DNA of 64,000 bases from Chitinophaga sp. 180180018-3 (GTDB taxonomy: Bacteria > Bacteroidota > Bacteroidia > Chitinophagales > Chitinophagaceae): assembly GCF_037893185.1 (NCBI RefSeq), contig NZ_CP140772.1, forward strand, positions 992,001-1,056,000, given 5' to 3'. Of this stretch, positions 27,119 through 34,522 are shown piece by piece. Position 1 is the stretch's first letter. Each line of letters opens with the position of its first letter. A program made the position numbers and the translations under genes. Below the pieces are notes generated by a model. It had not been told where the DNA came from and did not search any database. It was given only the letters and a program-made list of their open reading frames with translations.

Positions 27119-27382
27119 ATGGGAAAAAGTCGCACATTAATGCCCTGTTGTAAAGAAGCCACCATGCTGGTGGAAAAGCAGTTGCAACATCCATTGCCTT
27201 TTATGCAGTGGATCGGTTTGAAGATGCATTTGCTGATGTGTGTACTGTGCAGACGATATGAAAAACAAAGCAAGGCCATCGATAGGTACCTGAAGGCACT
27301 GACCCTGGAGGAAGCAACCACACTTCCGGAAGAATTGAAAAAGCAATGGGAAATACTGATTGATTCAAAGCTGAAAAAATAA
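27119..27382 (+). CDS. Small zinc-finger protein, probable anti-sigma factor
   Basis: The product is 87 aa from the ATG at 27119, two bases after the sigma stop codon; a TTG start at 27113 is possible. It shows the zf-HC2-type pattern: an N-terminal Cys-Cys-x-x-Ala followed by MHLLMCVLCRRYE (H-x3-C-x2-C) near residues 36-48. Such small ZAS-like proteins bind their cognate ECF sigma and release it when thiols are oxidised or metal is bound. It has no obvious membrane span, so it may be soluble. The function is inferred from position and motif. Confidence 0.75.
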   Translation: MGKSRTLMPCCKEATMLVEKQLQHPLPFMQWIGLKMHLLMCVLCRRYEKQSKAIDRYLKALTLEEATTLPEELKKQWEILIDSKLKK

Positions 27383-27394
27383 TTTCAGTTACCT

Positions 27395-27421
27395 GTAAGG
27401 ATACTCCAACTACCACGTCTA
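27395..27421 (+). promoter_or_regulatory. Candidate ECF promoter upstream of hvfA
   Basis: GTAAGG at 27395-27400 and CGTCTA at 27416-27421 are separated by 15 bp and end 44 bp before the hvfA start. The -10 CGTC is typical of ECF promoters. The partner site upstream of the sigma gene was not found, so this is a suggestion only. Confidence 0.3.
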
Positions 27422-27465
27422 TTCCATTGAACACATATTTTTTCATTCAATTAAATTTTCAAAAG

Positions 27466-27822
27466 ATGAAAAACAACAATCCCATCAACAAAAAAGTTTT
27501 GTTATCAGGTTCGCTGGTTGCAGGTGCTATCCTGGGCCTGGCATCATTGCAGGTAAATGCCAAACCGGTAAGTTACACTAACCTGGGTTCCGGTGCTGCA
27601 GTAAGAGGTGCGTTGACTGGTGCTTCCGGCGCTGCCGCAAATGCCATTGAATTATCCTGCGGCGCTAAGAAAGACAGCGCTATGGCTGGAAAATCCAAAG
27701 AAGGTAAATGTGGCCAGGGCAAATGTGGTGAAGGCAAATGTGGTGATAAGAAGGGGCACAAAAGTGGTGGAAAGAAAGGTGCTGCCAAGCCTAAAGCAGA
27801 TTCATCTAAATCCGGCAGGTAA
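27466..27822 (+). CDS. hvfA: HvfA-type RiPP precursor peptide (metallophore family)
   Basis: The product is 118 aa from the ATG at 27466. A Sec signal peptide (about 1-32, ending VNAK) is followed by the conserved NLGSGAAVRGALTGASG and ELSCGAKK segments. The core then has KEGKCGQGKCGEGKCGDKK, which holds three GKCG motifs (Cys82, Cys87, Cys92), plus a Lys/Gly-rich tail. In HvfA proteins such Cys residues in EGKCG repeats are turned by a DUF692 enzyme into oxazolone/thioamide groups that bind copper. It is followed by a terminator and the maturase genes. The first Cys (65) is in the SCG motif of the leader region. Confidence 0.88.
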   Translation: MKNNNPINKKVLLSGSLVAGAILGLASLQVNAKPVSYTNLGSGAAVRGALTGASGAAANAIELSCGAKKDSAMAGKSKEGKCGQGKCGEGKCGDKKGHKSGGKKGAAKPKADSSKSGR

Positions 27823-27832
27823 GCTTACATCG

Positions 27833-27869
27833 AAAAGACCGGTAGTAGATATAGCCGCCGGTCTTTTTT
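27833..27869 (+). terminator. Strong hairpin between hvfA and hvfB
   Basis: AAAAGACCGG (27833-27842) pairs with CCGGTCTTTT (27858-27867) around a 15-nt loop, with the T-run continuing to 27869. It lies 10 bp after the hvfA stop codon and 30 bp before hvfB. Partial read-through would give more precursor mRNA than enzyme mRNA. Confidence 0.8.
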
Positions 27870-27899
27870 CCGTTTTCCTAACAAACTAAATGTATCATC

Positions 27900-28727
27900 A
27901 TGGTAGGAGTTGGTTTTCGAAGGGAGTTCGCGGAGGAGTTGATCAGCGGCGAACATATCAGGCCGGATTTCGTAGAGTTTGCTCCCGAGAACTGGATGAA
28001 TATAGGTGGGTATTGGAAGAAGATATTGCACCAGGTGGTCGACAAATACCCGGTGCTGTGCCATGGGCTTTCGTTGTCGATCGGCAGTCCCGAGGAACCT
28101 GACCGGGAATTTCTACAGTATCTGAAAACTTTTCTCAACGAATATAAAGTGCAGTTGTATTCGGAGCATCTGAGTTATTCCAAATGCGACAATGCACATA
28201 TGTACGACCTGTTACCGATACCTTTCCGCATGGATGCGGTGAAACATATTGCAGCGCGTATACAGGAAGTACAGGATTTTCTGCAGCGGCCGATGGCGAT
28301 GGAGATCGTATCGTATTATACGCCGGTAGCAGCAGAGATGAGTGAAGCTGAATTCATCCGGGAAGTGGTGGAGCGTTCCGGTTGTCAGTTGTTGCTGGAT
28401 GTTAACAATATTTATGTGAATGCCTTCAATCATCAGTATGATGCCAAAGCATTCATACAGCAGCTTCCGCTGAACAAGGTAGCTTATATACACATGGCCG
28501 GCCATGAGCAGGTGGCGCCGGATCTGATTATAGATACACACGGAGAACCTATTATTGATCCTGTATATGATTTGTTTGAATGGACGCTTCAGCATCTGCA
28601 ACCTGTGCCGGTATTGCTGGAACGGGATTTCAATATCCCTGAGATGAGCGAATTGCAGGGAGAGTTAGTGCGGTTGAAAAGTATCTGTCAAAAACAATGG
28701 AAACTGAAAAATGAGCTTGTTGCCTGA
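27900..28727 (+). CDS. hvfB: DUF692 multinuclear non-heme iron oxidative enzyme (HvfB/BufB type)
   Basis: The product is 275 aa, a TIM-barrel enzyme of the MNIO (DUF692) family that includes MbnB. Expected iron-site residues are visible: His55 in LCHGLSLS, Glu89-His90 in YSEHLSY, Glu135 in MEIVSYYTP, the Asn/Asp of LLLDVNNIYVNAFNH (about 165-178), His198 in YIHMAGH, Asp212/His214 in DTHGEPI, and Glu241 in LLERDFNIP. MNIOs modify precursor Cys residues using iron and oxygen. The start is the ATG at 27900. Its 3' end overlaps the DUF2063 gene by 17 bp, so the two are coupled. Confidence 0.93.
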   Translation: MVGVGFRREFAEELISGEHIRPDFVEFAPENWMNIGGYWKKILHQVVDKYPVLCHGLSLSIGSPEEPDREFLQYLKTFLNEYKVQLYSEHLSYSKCDNAHMYDLLPIPFRMDAVKHIAARIQEVQDFLQRPMAMEIVSYYTPVAAEMSEAEFIREVVERSGCQLLLDVNNIYVNAFNHQYDAKAFIQQLPLNKVAYIHMAGHEQVAPDLIIDTHGEPIIDPVYDLFEWTLQHLQPVPVLLERDFNIPEMSELQGELVRLKSICQKQWKLKNELVA

Positions 28728-29460
28728 CACCCGTCAAATACAGCAGACTTTTTCCGCGTACTGCCGTACCGGAAAGCCTGTAAAGCTGCCCGGCCTCACA
28801 CCTGGCCGCATACAGCATTACCGGCAGTTGGTGTTTAATGTGATCTGCGATACAATGGAGAGCGCATTTCCCATTACATTCAGCAGCATTCCTGCCGGGA
28901 AATGGAACAGGATGGTGAAGGAGTTCTTCGCCCGTCACGCGTGTAAATCGTACCAGGTATGGAAACTGCCGCTTGAATTTTATACCTATGCCGTAGAAAA
29001 TAACTGGGAAGAAGTGCATGCTATTCCTTACCTGAATGACCTCCTGGCCTTTGAATGGGCAGAAATGGAGGTATATAATATGGAAGATATTATGCCGGCG
29101 CCTTATCAGATGTCCGGCAGCTGGACAGACGATCCGCTGGTACTTAATCCGGAGCATCGCCTGTTGCAGTTTGCTTATCCGGTTCACCTTACTTCTGAGA
29201 AGAAAGCATTGCTTTCCCGCAAGGGAACCTACTTTGTATTGCTGCACCGGCATCCGGATACCGGCAACGTGGAATTCACGGATTTGTCGCCCTGGCTGGC
29301 ACTGGTAACAGAGCAAATGGTGCACGGACTAACATTAAAGGATATACTGGAATATGCCCCTCAACTGAATATAACGGTGACGGATATATTGGAGAAAGAT
29401 ACGCTTGCTTTTTTACAACACATGCAGCAGCAACAATTTGTATTGGGGTTTCAAAGATAG
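28711..29460 (+). CDS. hvfC: DUF2063 protein (HvfC/BufC type)
   Basis: The product is 249 aa. The N-terminal QIQQTFSAYCRTG... region and the YRQLVFNVICDTMESAFP helix match DUF2063. The later ILEYAPQLNITVTDILEKDT segment and the acidic, Trp-rich middle fit the HvfC/BufC C-terminal region. In this family the protein is the RRE-like partner that docks the precursor peptide to the DUF692 enzyme. It overlaps the end of hvfB by 17 bp. The DoxX gene follows after 9 bp. Confidence 0.85.
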   Translation: MSLLPDTRQIQQTFSAYCRTGKPVKLPGLTPGRIQHYRQLVFNVICDTMESAFPITFSSIPAGKWNRMVKEFFARHACKSYQVWKLPLEFYTYAVENNWEEVHAIPYLNDLLAFEWAEMEVYNMEDIMPAPYQMSGSWTDDPLVLNPEHRLLQFAYPVHLTSEKKALLSRKGTYFVLLHRHPDTGNVEFTDLSPWLALVTEQMVHGLTLKDILEYAPQLNITVTDILEKDTLAFLQHMQQQQFVLGFQR

Positions 29461-29469
29461 CATAAGCAT

Positions 29470-29889
29470 ATGAGAGCATTCCTGAAAGACCTGCCTTTAT
29501 TGGCGATGCGGCTGGTGCTAGCCTATGGGTTTTATGCGCCGGCTATGATGAAATGGAAAGATATACATGGTATTGGCGACTGGTTCGCGCAGTTGCAGAT
29601 TCCATTACCTTATATCACTGCCTGGGTAGTAGCCATCACGGAGTCGGCAGGGATCATATTGCTGGTAACAGGGTTGTTTGTACGTTTTATAACCCCCTTG
29701 CTGATGGTTAGCATGTTGGCAGCGATATTTACCGTGCATTGGAAGAATGGTTTTGCAGCGGGAGATAATGGCTTTGAGATACCATTGTATTACCTCATTA
29801 TGTTATTTACCTTACTGGTTTATGGAAGCGGGAGGATAGGTCTGGATTATTTCATTCAATTAAAGAAGCGCCGCCGCCCCCGGTATTGA
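29470..29889 (+). CDS. DoxX-family membrane protein of the RiPP operon
   Basis: The product is 139 aa, a four-helix membrane protein (first helix AMRLVLAYGFYAPAMMKWKD). It is in the DoxX family. A DoxX gene is the last member of hvf/gig/buf operons, so it probably works with the RiPP at the membrane. It may assist export, redox exchange or copper handling, but the role is not established. It shows less similarity to the DoxX at 3.5 kb than to the operon-type members, judging from the KWKDIHGIGDW motif, which the other lacks. Confidence 0.85.
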   Translation: MRAFLKDLPLLAMRLVLAYGFYAPAMMKWKDIHGIGDWFAQLQIPLPYITAWVVAITESAGIILLVTGLFVRFITPLLMVSMLAAIFTVHWKNGFAAGDNGFEIPLYYLIMLFTLLVYGSGRIGLDYFIQLKKRRRPRY

Positions 29890-29969
29890 TATATCTGTCG
29901 AGTAGTATTCTTTTTATCATCTTTCCCCCGGAAGTGCTAATTTCGCCGCTGTTCTGAGACTATACCTGT

Positions 29970-30932
29970 ATGCAATTAGCACGAAAAATCATTGGCGCCG
30001 AATTACAACTGTTCGAAGAAAAGTTTGCCAGTACTATGACGAGCGACCTCGTGTTGCTCGACCGGATTATGTCGGATATTATCGCGCACAAAGGGAAGCA
30101 GATGCGACCTATGTTTGTGCTGTTGTGCGCCAGGTTATGCGGAGAGATAGGCGAGGCCAGCTACCGGGCTGCACTGCTGGTAGAAATATTACATACCGCT
30201 TCGTTGGTGCACGACGATATGATAGACGATGCCATGAAGCGGAGAAGTGCATTTTCCGTGAATGCACTATGGAAAAACCGGGTATCCGTTAGCGTGGGAG
30301 ATCAGTTATTTACCAAAGGTGTTTTACTGGCATTGGACAACAACGAGCCTGAACTGCTCAAAATTTATTCTTCCGCCATACAGCAAATGATAGAGGGTGA
30401 ATTATTGCAGATGACAAAATCCAATAAGCTGAGCTTTGAAGAAAAAGACTATTACGATCTGATTCATGCAAAAACTGCGTCGTTCCTTGCCGCAGCCTGC
30501 GCAGCAGGAGCTGCTTCCGCTTCGGGTACACCGGAGATGGTGCAGTTGATACATGACTTCGGACAAAAAACAGGTATGGCCTTTCAGCTGAAAGATGATC
30601 TGTTTGATTATGGGAATGCAGATGTAGGTAAACCTACGGGTAATGACATCAAGGAAAAGAAAGTGACGCTTCCCTTAATTTATACGGTGAAGCAAGCAGA
30701 CCCGGTATTACGAAGAAAGATACTTCATATTGTGAAGCATGAGTATACCGATAAAGACAAAGTGAATTTCGTTATAGGGGAAGTAAAGCGTTTGGGAGGG
30801 TTGCAGTATGCAGAGGGGAAAATGATGGCTTTCCGGGACGAAGCTATTGAAATTTTATACAGATTCCCTGAATCGCCTGCCAGATCTGCATTGGAGGAGT
30901 TGGTACGTTATACTACTGACCGGGCTTATTGA
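29970..30932 (+). CDS. Polyprenyl diphosphate synthase
   Basis: The product is 320 aa. The first Asp-rich motif is DDMIDDAMKRRS (about 79-90) and the second is LKDDLFDYGNADVGKPTGND (about 208-227), the classic all-trans prenyl synthase pair. The chain-length region before the first motif has small residues, so a longer product such as octaprenyl diphosphate is plausible. It supplies quinone side chains. It is 80 bp after the DoxX gene; this and its unrelated job suggest it is a separate unit. Confidence 0.93.
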   Translation: MQLARKIIGAELQLFEEKFASTMTSDLVLLDRIMSDIIAHKGKQMRPMFVLLCARLCGEIGEASYRAALLVEILHTASLVHDDMIDDAMKRRSAFSVNALWKNRVSVSVGDQLFTKGVLLALDNNEPELLKIYSSAIQQMIEGELLQMTKSNKLSFEEKDYYDLIHAKTASFLAAACAAGAASASGTPEMVQLIHDFGQKTGMAFQLKDDLFDYGNADVGKPTGNDIKEKKVTLPLIYTVKQADPVLRRKILHIVKHEYTDKDKVNFVIGEVKRLGGLQYAEGKMMAFRDEAIEILYRFPESPARSALEELVRYTTDRAY

Positions 30933-31044
30933 GTGTTATTCAAAGCTTGTTGTGACACTAATCATACAGGATGTCTTTTTATTAATCCCGCATTATTTTT
31001 CAAAAAAATTTCTTGAAAAACTATGAAAAATCCATTTAGCTAGT

Positions 31045-31052
31045 TACATTTG
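31045..31052 (+). promoter_or_regulatory. -7 box TACATTTG of the SusC/SusD operon
   Basis: TACATTTG matches TAnnTTTG. The start codon is about 455 bp downstream, so the transcript would have a long leader. No clear TTG is found at the -33 position. Confidence 0.4.
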
Positions 31053-31059
31053 AATTAGT

Positions 31060-31153
31060 AGCGTTAATAGTACAACCAGAATTTAAATAGCGTTGGTAGT
31101 ATTGATGATTGTAGAGCCCCGTGTAAGCTGTAGTTAACAAGCGTCGTTAGTAC
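31060..31153 (+). repeat. Three imperfect 14-bp direct repeats
   Basis: The copies begin at 31060, 31089 and 31140: AGCGTTAATAGTAC, AGCGTTGGTAGTAT and AGCGTCGTTAGTAC. Spacing start to start is 29 and 51 bp. They lie just after the -7 box and may bind a regulator. Confidence 0.5.
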
Positions 31154-31386
31154 TAGCAATTATTGAAAAACGAGCATCGTTTCAGGATTTAAATTTCACG
31201 TTAAACAACTTGTCCATGACTCATCGATCGTTAGAACCTGATAGGGTTTCGAGGTGCCCTTAGTATTTCCGGTACGTATTTTTTTTGGAGGTGAACAATT
31301 CCAATGCACTGCTGATGCCATGTCCGGCGTCAGACAGCGGTGTTATTGACTACCTGTTACCGTAACGTACATCATTTACGCCGTAG

Positions 31387-31433
31387 AGACATTCCTGAAA
31401 AAGGAAGCGGGAGTGCTATGCCCGCAAATGTCT
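31387..31433 (+). other. Predicted three-way-junction RNA structure in the SusC leader
   Basis: An outer stem AGACATT/AATGTCT encloses two hairpins: TTCCT/AGGAA and GCGGG/CCCGC. It ends 66 bp before the SusC start codon. The fold is read by eye only. Confidence 0.45.
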
Positions 31434-31499
31434 GTAATACTCCACGTTTCAATGCAAATCATTTTGCGTTGCGGGGATCTCATTCCTAAAATTTCATGT

Positions 31500-34400
31500 A
31501 TGAAGCACATTTACATTTTCCTGTACAGGGGAGTTTATCTGTTGGCGGCTGCGTGTATGGTTTGTAACTATGCCAGTGCCCAGAATGTCTTGTACAAAAG
31601 TAAGCAGGACACGGGGAACAAGGCTTCCGTGGATTCTGCTGCAATTTTTTCCAAAGTGGTATCCACACACAGGGATACTTTGGGTTATGTTCCCAACAAC
31701 GAGCTTATTTTCAGACCCGGCAGGAATGGCGCTATTTCCTCCGTAGAGATGTCTGAAGTAAGAAAGCTGCCGTATATCAGTATCGATCAGATGCTGATAG
31801 GACGGGCAACCGGCGTGGATGTACGCACACCTACTGCAGAGCCGGGGAAGCGAAACTCCGTTTTCATACGTGGTACTTCTTCGCTGTTACTCAGTAACCG
31901 GGATCTGTTTTACGCTCAGCCGGCCTACGTAGTGGATGGAGTGCCGCTTATCCTGGATCATGCTTTTGCGTATGATATACAGCGGTTCGACTTTAACAGG
32001 ATGGGCACAGAAACTAACCTGCTGGCCTTTCTGGATGTAAATGATATTGAAAGTATAGAAGTACTGAAGGATTTTGCGGCGAGTGCAAAATACGGACCGA
32101 ATGCCGCTAACGGCGTTGTGAATATCACTACCAGGGCGCCGAGGGTAGGCACTATGAAAGTATCAGTGAACGGGTATGTGGGGCTTTCATTGAAGCCCGC
32201 CGTAGATGCTGTGAACGGGCGTTACGAGAGTGATTTCAGGCTGCCGTTTTACCAGAAGTATGCCGACGAAACACAATGGCGCAACTTCCCCCGTTATCTG
32301 GCGGATTCGTCGCAGGCGCGTTATTACGGCCCTGCAAACTGGGACGATCTCTTTTTCAGGAACGGATTTTCAGATGGTATACAAGCCGCAGTCAGTGGAG
32401 GAACGCCGTTCACCAACTTCAGGTTTAGTGTCGGGCAATCGTCGCAACAGAGCGTGTACGATAAAACGGGCATCAAGCGCTATGATGTGAACTTTGGCCT
32501 CAACATTCAGCCGATCAGGAATTTAAGGATAACTACCTATGTGGCAGTAGCGAACCTGAACCGTAAAAGGAATGAATTCATACGCGACCGCGCTGGTGAT
32601 GAAGACTATCTCTTTAACTATTCTTCGCCGTTGTCGCCCAACAAGGATTACCTGCAACAGTATTACACGGATCTGAATAATACCATCAATCGCAATAAGA
32701 ATAACTCGGCCAGGATCATTGCCAATGCGCAGTATAATTTTCTCTCGCACTGGTCGTGGAATACCCGCTTTGCGATCGACTACGGACAGAACTTCCGCGA
32801 CTTCTTCGTACCCACCGCATTAGGCGAAGGGAACAGCTATGTTTCCAACTTTGATGGTTTGAACAAACGCCTGGTGCTGGATAACTCACTGCGTTATGAA
32901 ACTGACCTGAAGAACGGGCATCATGTGGATGTTACCCTCGGTGCTTATGGTCAGTGGGACAAATGGCGCTATGATTACGGACGTGCTTATAAAGGATCCA
33001 GTGATTATGTGAAGATATACCAGCCCGGGACAGATGATCAGAAACAAGGCCGTTTCGGCAACTTCCGGTTGATGTTCAATACAAAAGATTTTACTGTTTC
33101 CAACCTGGCATCTTTTTATGGTAACATCGGTTATAATTTCCAACAGAAATATTTTGTGAACTTCTATCTCAGAAGAGATGGCACCTCTTATCTGAGCAAC
33201 AGTCAGCGTTGGCTGATATCGCCCACACTGTCGGCTTCCTGGAAAGTATCCAGGGAAGATTTCCTGAAAGAATCCGACTGGCTCAGCAACCTGAATGTGC
33301 GCGCCAGCTGGGGCCGGGTAGGCCGGCTGGTAATGGATGAATTTTACAGAAACGGCCCTGTTTATAACGTAGATGCAGGCTGGAACGGCGTGCCTAATAT
33401 GTCTACCTATAATGGCTTCCCGGTTATTAACGCCGCCTACGGTAACGGCTATATTGTTCCGGGTACTTCCTGGCCGGTAGTAGAACAGATGAACGGAGGA
33501 ATAGATCTCGGCTTATTCCACGACAGGGTAAGGCTTTCACTGGATGTATACTCTAAAACAGATAAGAACCTGCTGGTAAAAATACCTACACTGGAAGAAG
33601 AAGGTTATACCGGTATTGTGAAAAATGGAATGAGTATACGTAACTACGGATATGAACTGGCGATTGATGCAGATGTAGTAAAGGATAAAGCATTTCAGTG
33701 GTCGACCGGCCTCAGCGTATACACCAACCAAAACAAGCTGATGGCATTGCCAGACGGGCTTACAGACCTGGTGATCGGTAACCGCCGGTTCCTGGTAGGC
33801 AAGCCAACAGACCGATACTGGCTGCTGATTAACGAAGGAATTTATAATTCAGATGCTGAAGTTCCGGTGAACCCGGGAACCGGCAGGAAGATGACTTACC
33901 AGGGAGTAACCATGCGTAAAGGAGATCCTAAATGGAAAGACCTGGACGGTAATTATGACATCAACGATAAAGACAGGATCATGACTGGCCGTATATCGCC
34001 TGCAGCCACGGGAGGATTCAGTAATACATTCCGGTACAAAAACTGGGAGATGAATGTGTTGATCAATTATGCATTCGGACGTAAGATCATTAACCAGGTA
34101 TTAGCCAATCGTTTTGATTTTGCCAACCGTGAAGGCATTGATGACCCGAAAGCGATCAAAGAAATCACCTGGTGGTCAAAGGTTCCCGGCGATTACAGCA
34201 AAATTCCCCAATACAATCCCTGGAGCGCAGTATATGCTTATCAGCCTGATCAGACATTATTCCTTGAAAACGGATCTTATGTAAAGCTACGATCAATGAC
34301 ACTGGCGTACAATATTCGGACAGAACGTATGAAGCGCGCCGGGATAGATCAGCTGAGAGTATATGCAACGGGCAATAACCTCTTTACATGGACGAAGTAC

Positions 34401-34505
34401 AAAGGCGGTGATCCCGAAGCAGTCAGCTATTTCGGCTATGATGAGGGATACTATAACTGGGCCGCCCCGAGAGCATTCACTCTGGGCTTCAATTTTCAAT
34501 TCTGA
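31500..34505 (+). CDS. SusC/RagA-type TonB-linked outer-membrane protein, first of two
   Basis: The product is 1001 aa from the ATG at 31500, where a signal peptide begins (MKHIYIFLYRGVYLLAAACM to SAQ). The plug domain (about 65-200) includes SSVEMSEVRKLPYISIDQML, VFIRGTSS and IESIEVLKDFAASAKYGPNAANG. A TonB-dependent beta-barrel follows and ends in FTLGFNFQF with the aromatic C-terminus needed for insertion. The usual N-terminal carboxypeptidase-regulatory domain is absent; about 60 residues precede the plug. It forms a complex with SusD to import a large substrate. The upstream frame overlaps a structured leader, which supports this start. Confidence 0.92.
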   Translation: MKHIYIFLYRGVYLLAAACMVCNYASAQNVLYKSKQDTGNKASVDSAAIFSKVVSTHRDTLGYVPNNELIFRPGRNGAISSVEMSEVRKLPYISIDQMLIGRATGVDVRTPTAEPGKRNSVFIRGTSSLLLSNRDLFYAQPAYVVDGVPLILDHAFAYDIQRFDFNRMGTETNLLAFLDVNDIESIEVLKDFAASAKYGPNAANGVVNITTRAPRVGTMKVSVNGYVGLSLKPAVDAVNGRYESDFRLPFYQKYADETQWRNFPRYLADSSQARYYGPANWDDLFFRNGFSDGIQAAVSGGTPFTNFRFSVGQSSQQSVYDKTGIKRYDVNFGLNIQPIRNLRITTYVAVANLNRKRNEFIRDRAGDEDYLFNYSSPLSPNKDYLQQYYTDLNNTINRNKNNSARIIANAQYNFLSHWSWNTRFAIDYGQNFRDFFVPTALGEGNSYVSNFDGLNKRLVLDNSLRYETDLKNGHHVDVTLGAYGQWDKWRYDYGRAYKGSSDYVKIYQPGTDDQKQGRFGNFRLMFNTKDFTVSNLASFYGNIGYNFQQKYFVNFYLRRDGTSYLSNSQRWLISPTLSASWKVSREDFLKESDWLSNLNVRASWGRVGRLVMDEFYRNGPVYNVDAGWNGVPNMSTYNGFPVINAAYGNGYIVPGTSWPVVEQMNGGIDLGLFHDRVRLSLDVYSKTDKNLLVKIPTLEEEGYTGIVKNGMSIRNYGYELAIDADVVKDKAFQWSTGLSVYTNQNKLMALPDGLTDLVIGNRRFLVGKPTDRYWLLINEGIYNSDAEVPVNPGTGRKMTYQGVTMRKGDPKWKDLDGNYDINDKDRIMTGRISPAATGGFSNTFRYKNWEMNVLINYAFGRKIINQVLANRFDFANREGIDDPKAIKEITWWSKVPGDYSKIPQYNPWSAVYAYQPDQTLFLENGSYVKLRSMTLAYNIRTERMKRAGIDQLRVYATGNNLFTWTKYKGGDPEAVSYFGYDEGYYNWAAPRAFTLGFNFQF

Positions 34506-34522
34506 TGTTAAAAATTATGTTT

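Larger units (their letters stand above)
30933..31499 (+). promoter_or_regulatory. 567-bp leader of the SusC/SusD operon
   Basis: No gene is seen. The gap holds a TACATTTG -7 box (31045-31052), three imperfect AGCGTYRNTAGTAY repeats (31060, 31089, 31140) and a three-stem RNA fold at 31387-31433 just before the SusC start. It looks like a long regulated leader. Confidence 0.5.

Noticed and set aside
27890..28102. 70-codon frame starting at the ATG just before hvfB
   Set aside because: It is out of frame with hvfB and lacks a domain; the DUF692 frame from 27900 is the real one.
31360..31445. Cobalamin riboswitch in the SusC leader
   Set aside because: GGAA and a GCCCGC-like stretch are present, but the conserved GGTG-nnA-nnCC core and full B12 box are absent, so the motif cannot be supported.
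31413..31499. Longer N-terminus of the first SusC
   Set aside because: The extra 29 codons overlap a folded leader and give no signal peptide, whereas the Met at 31500 starts a good one.
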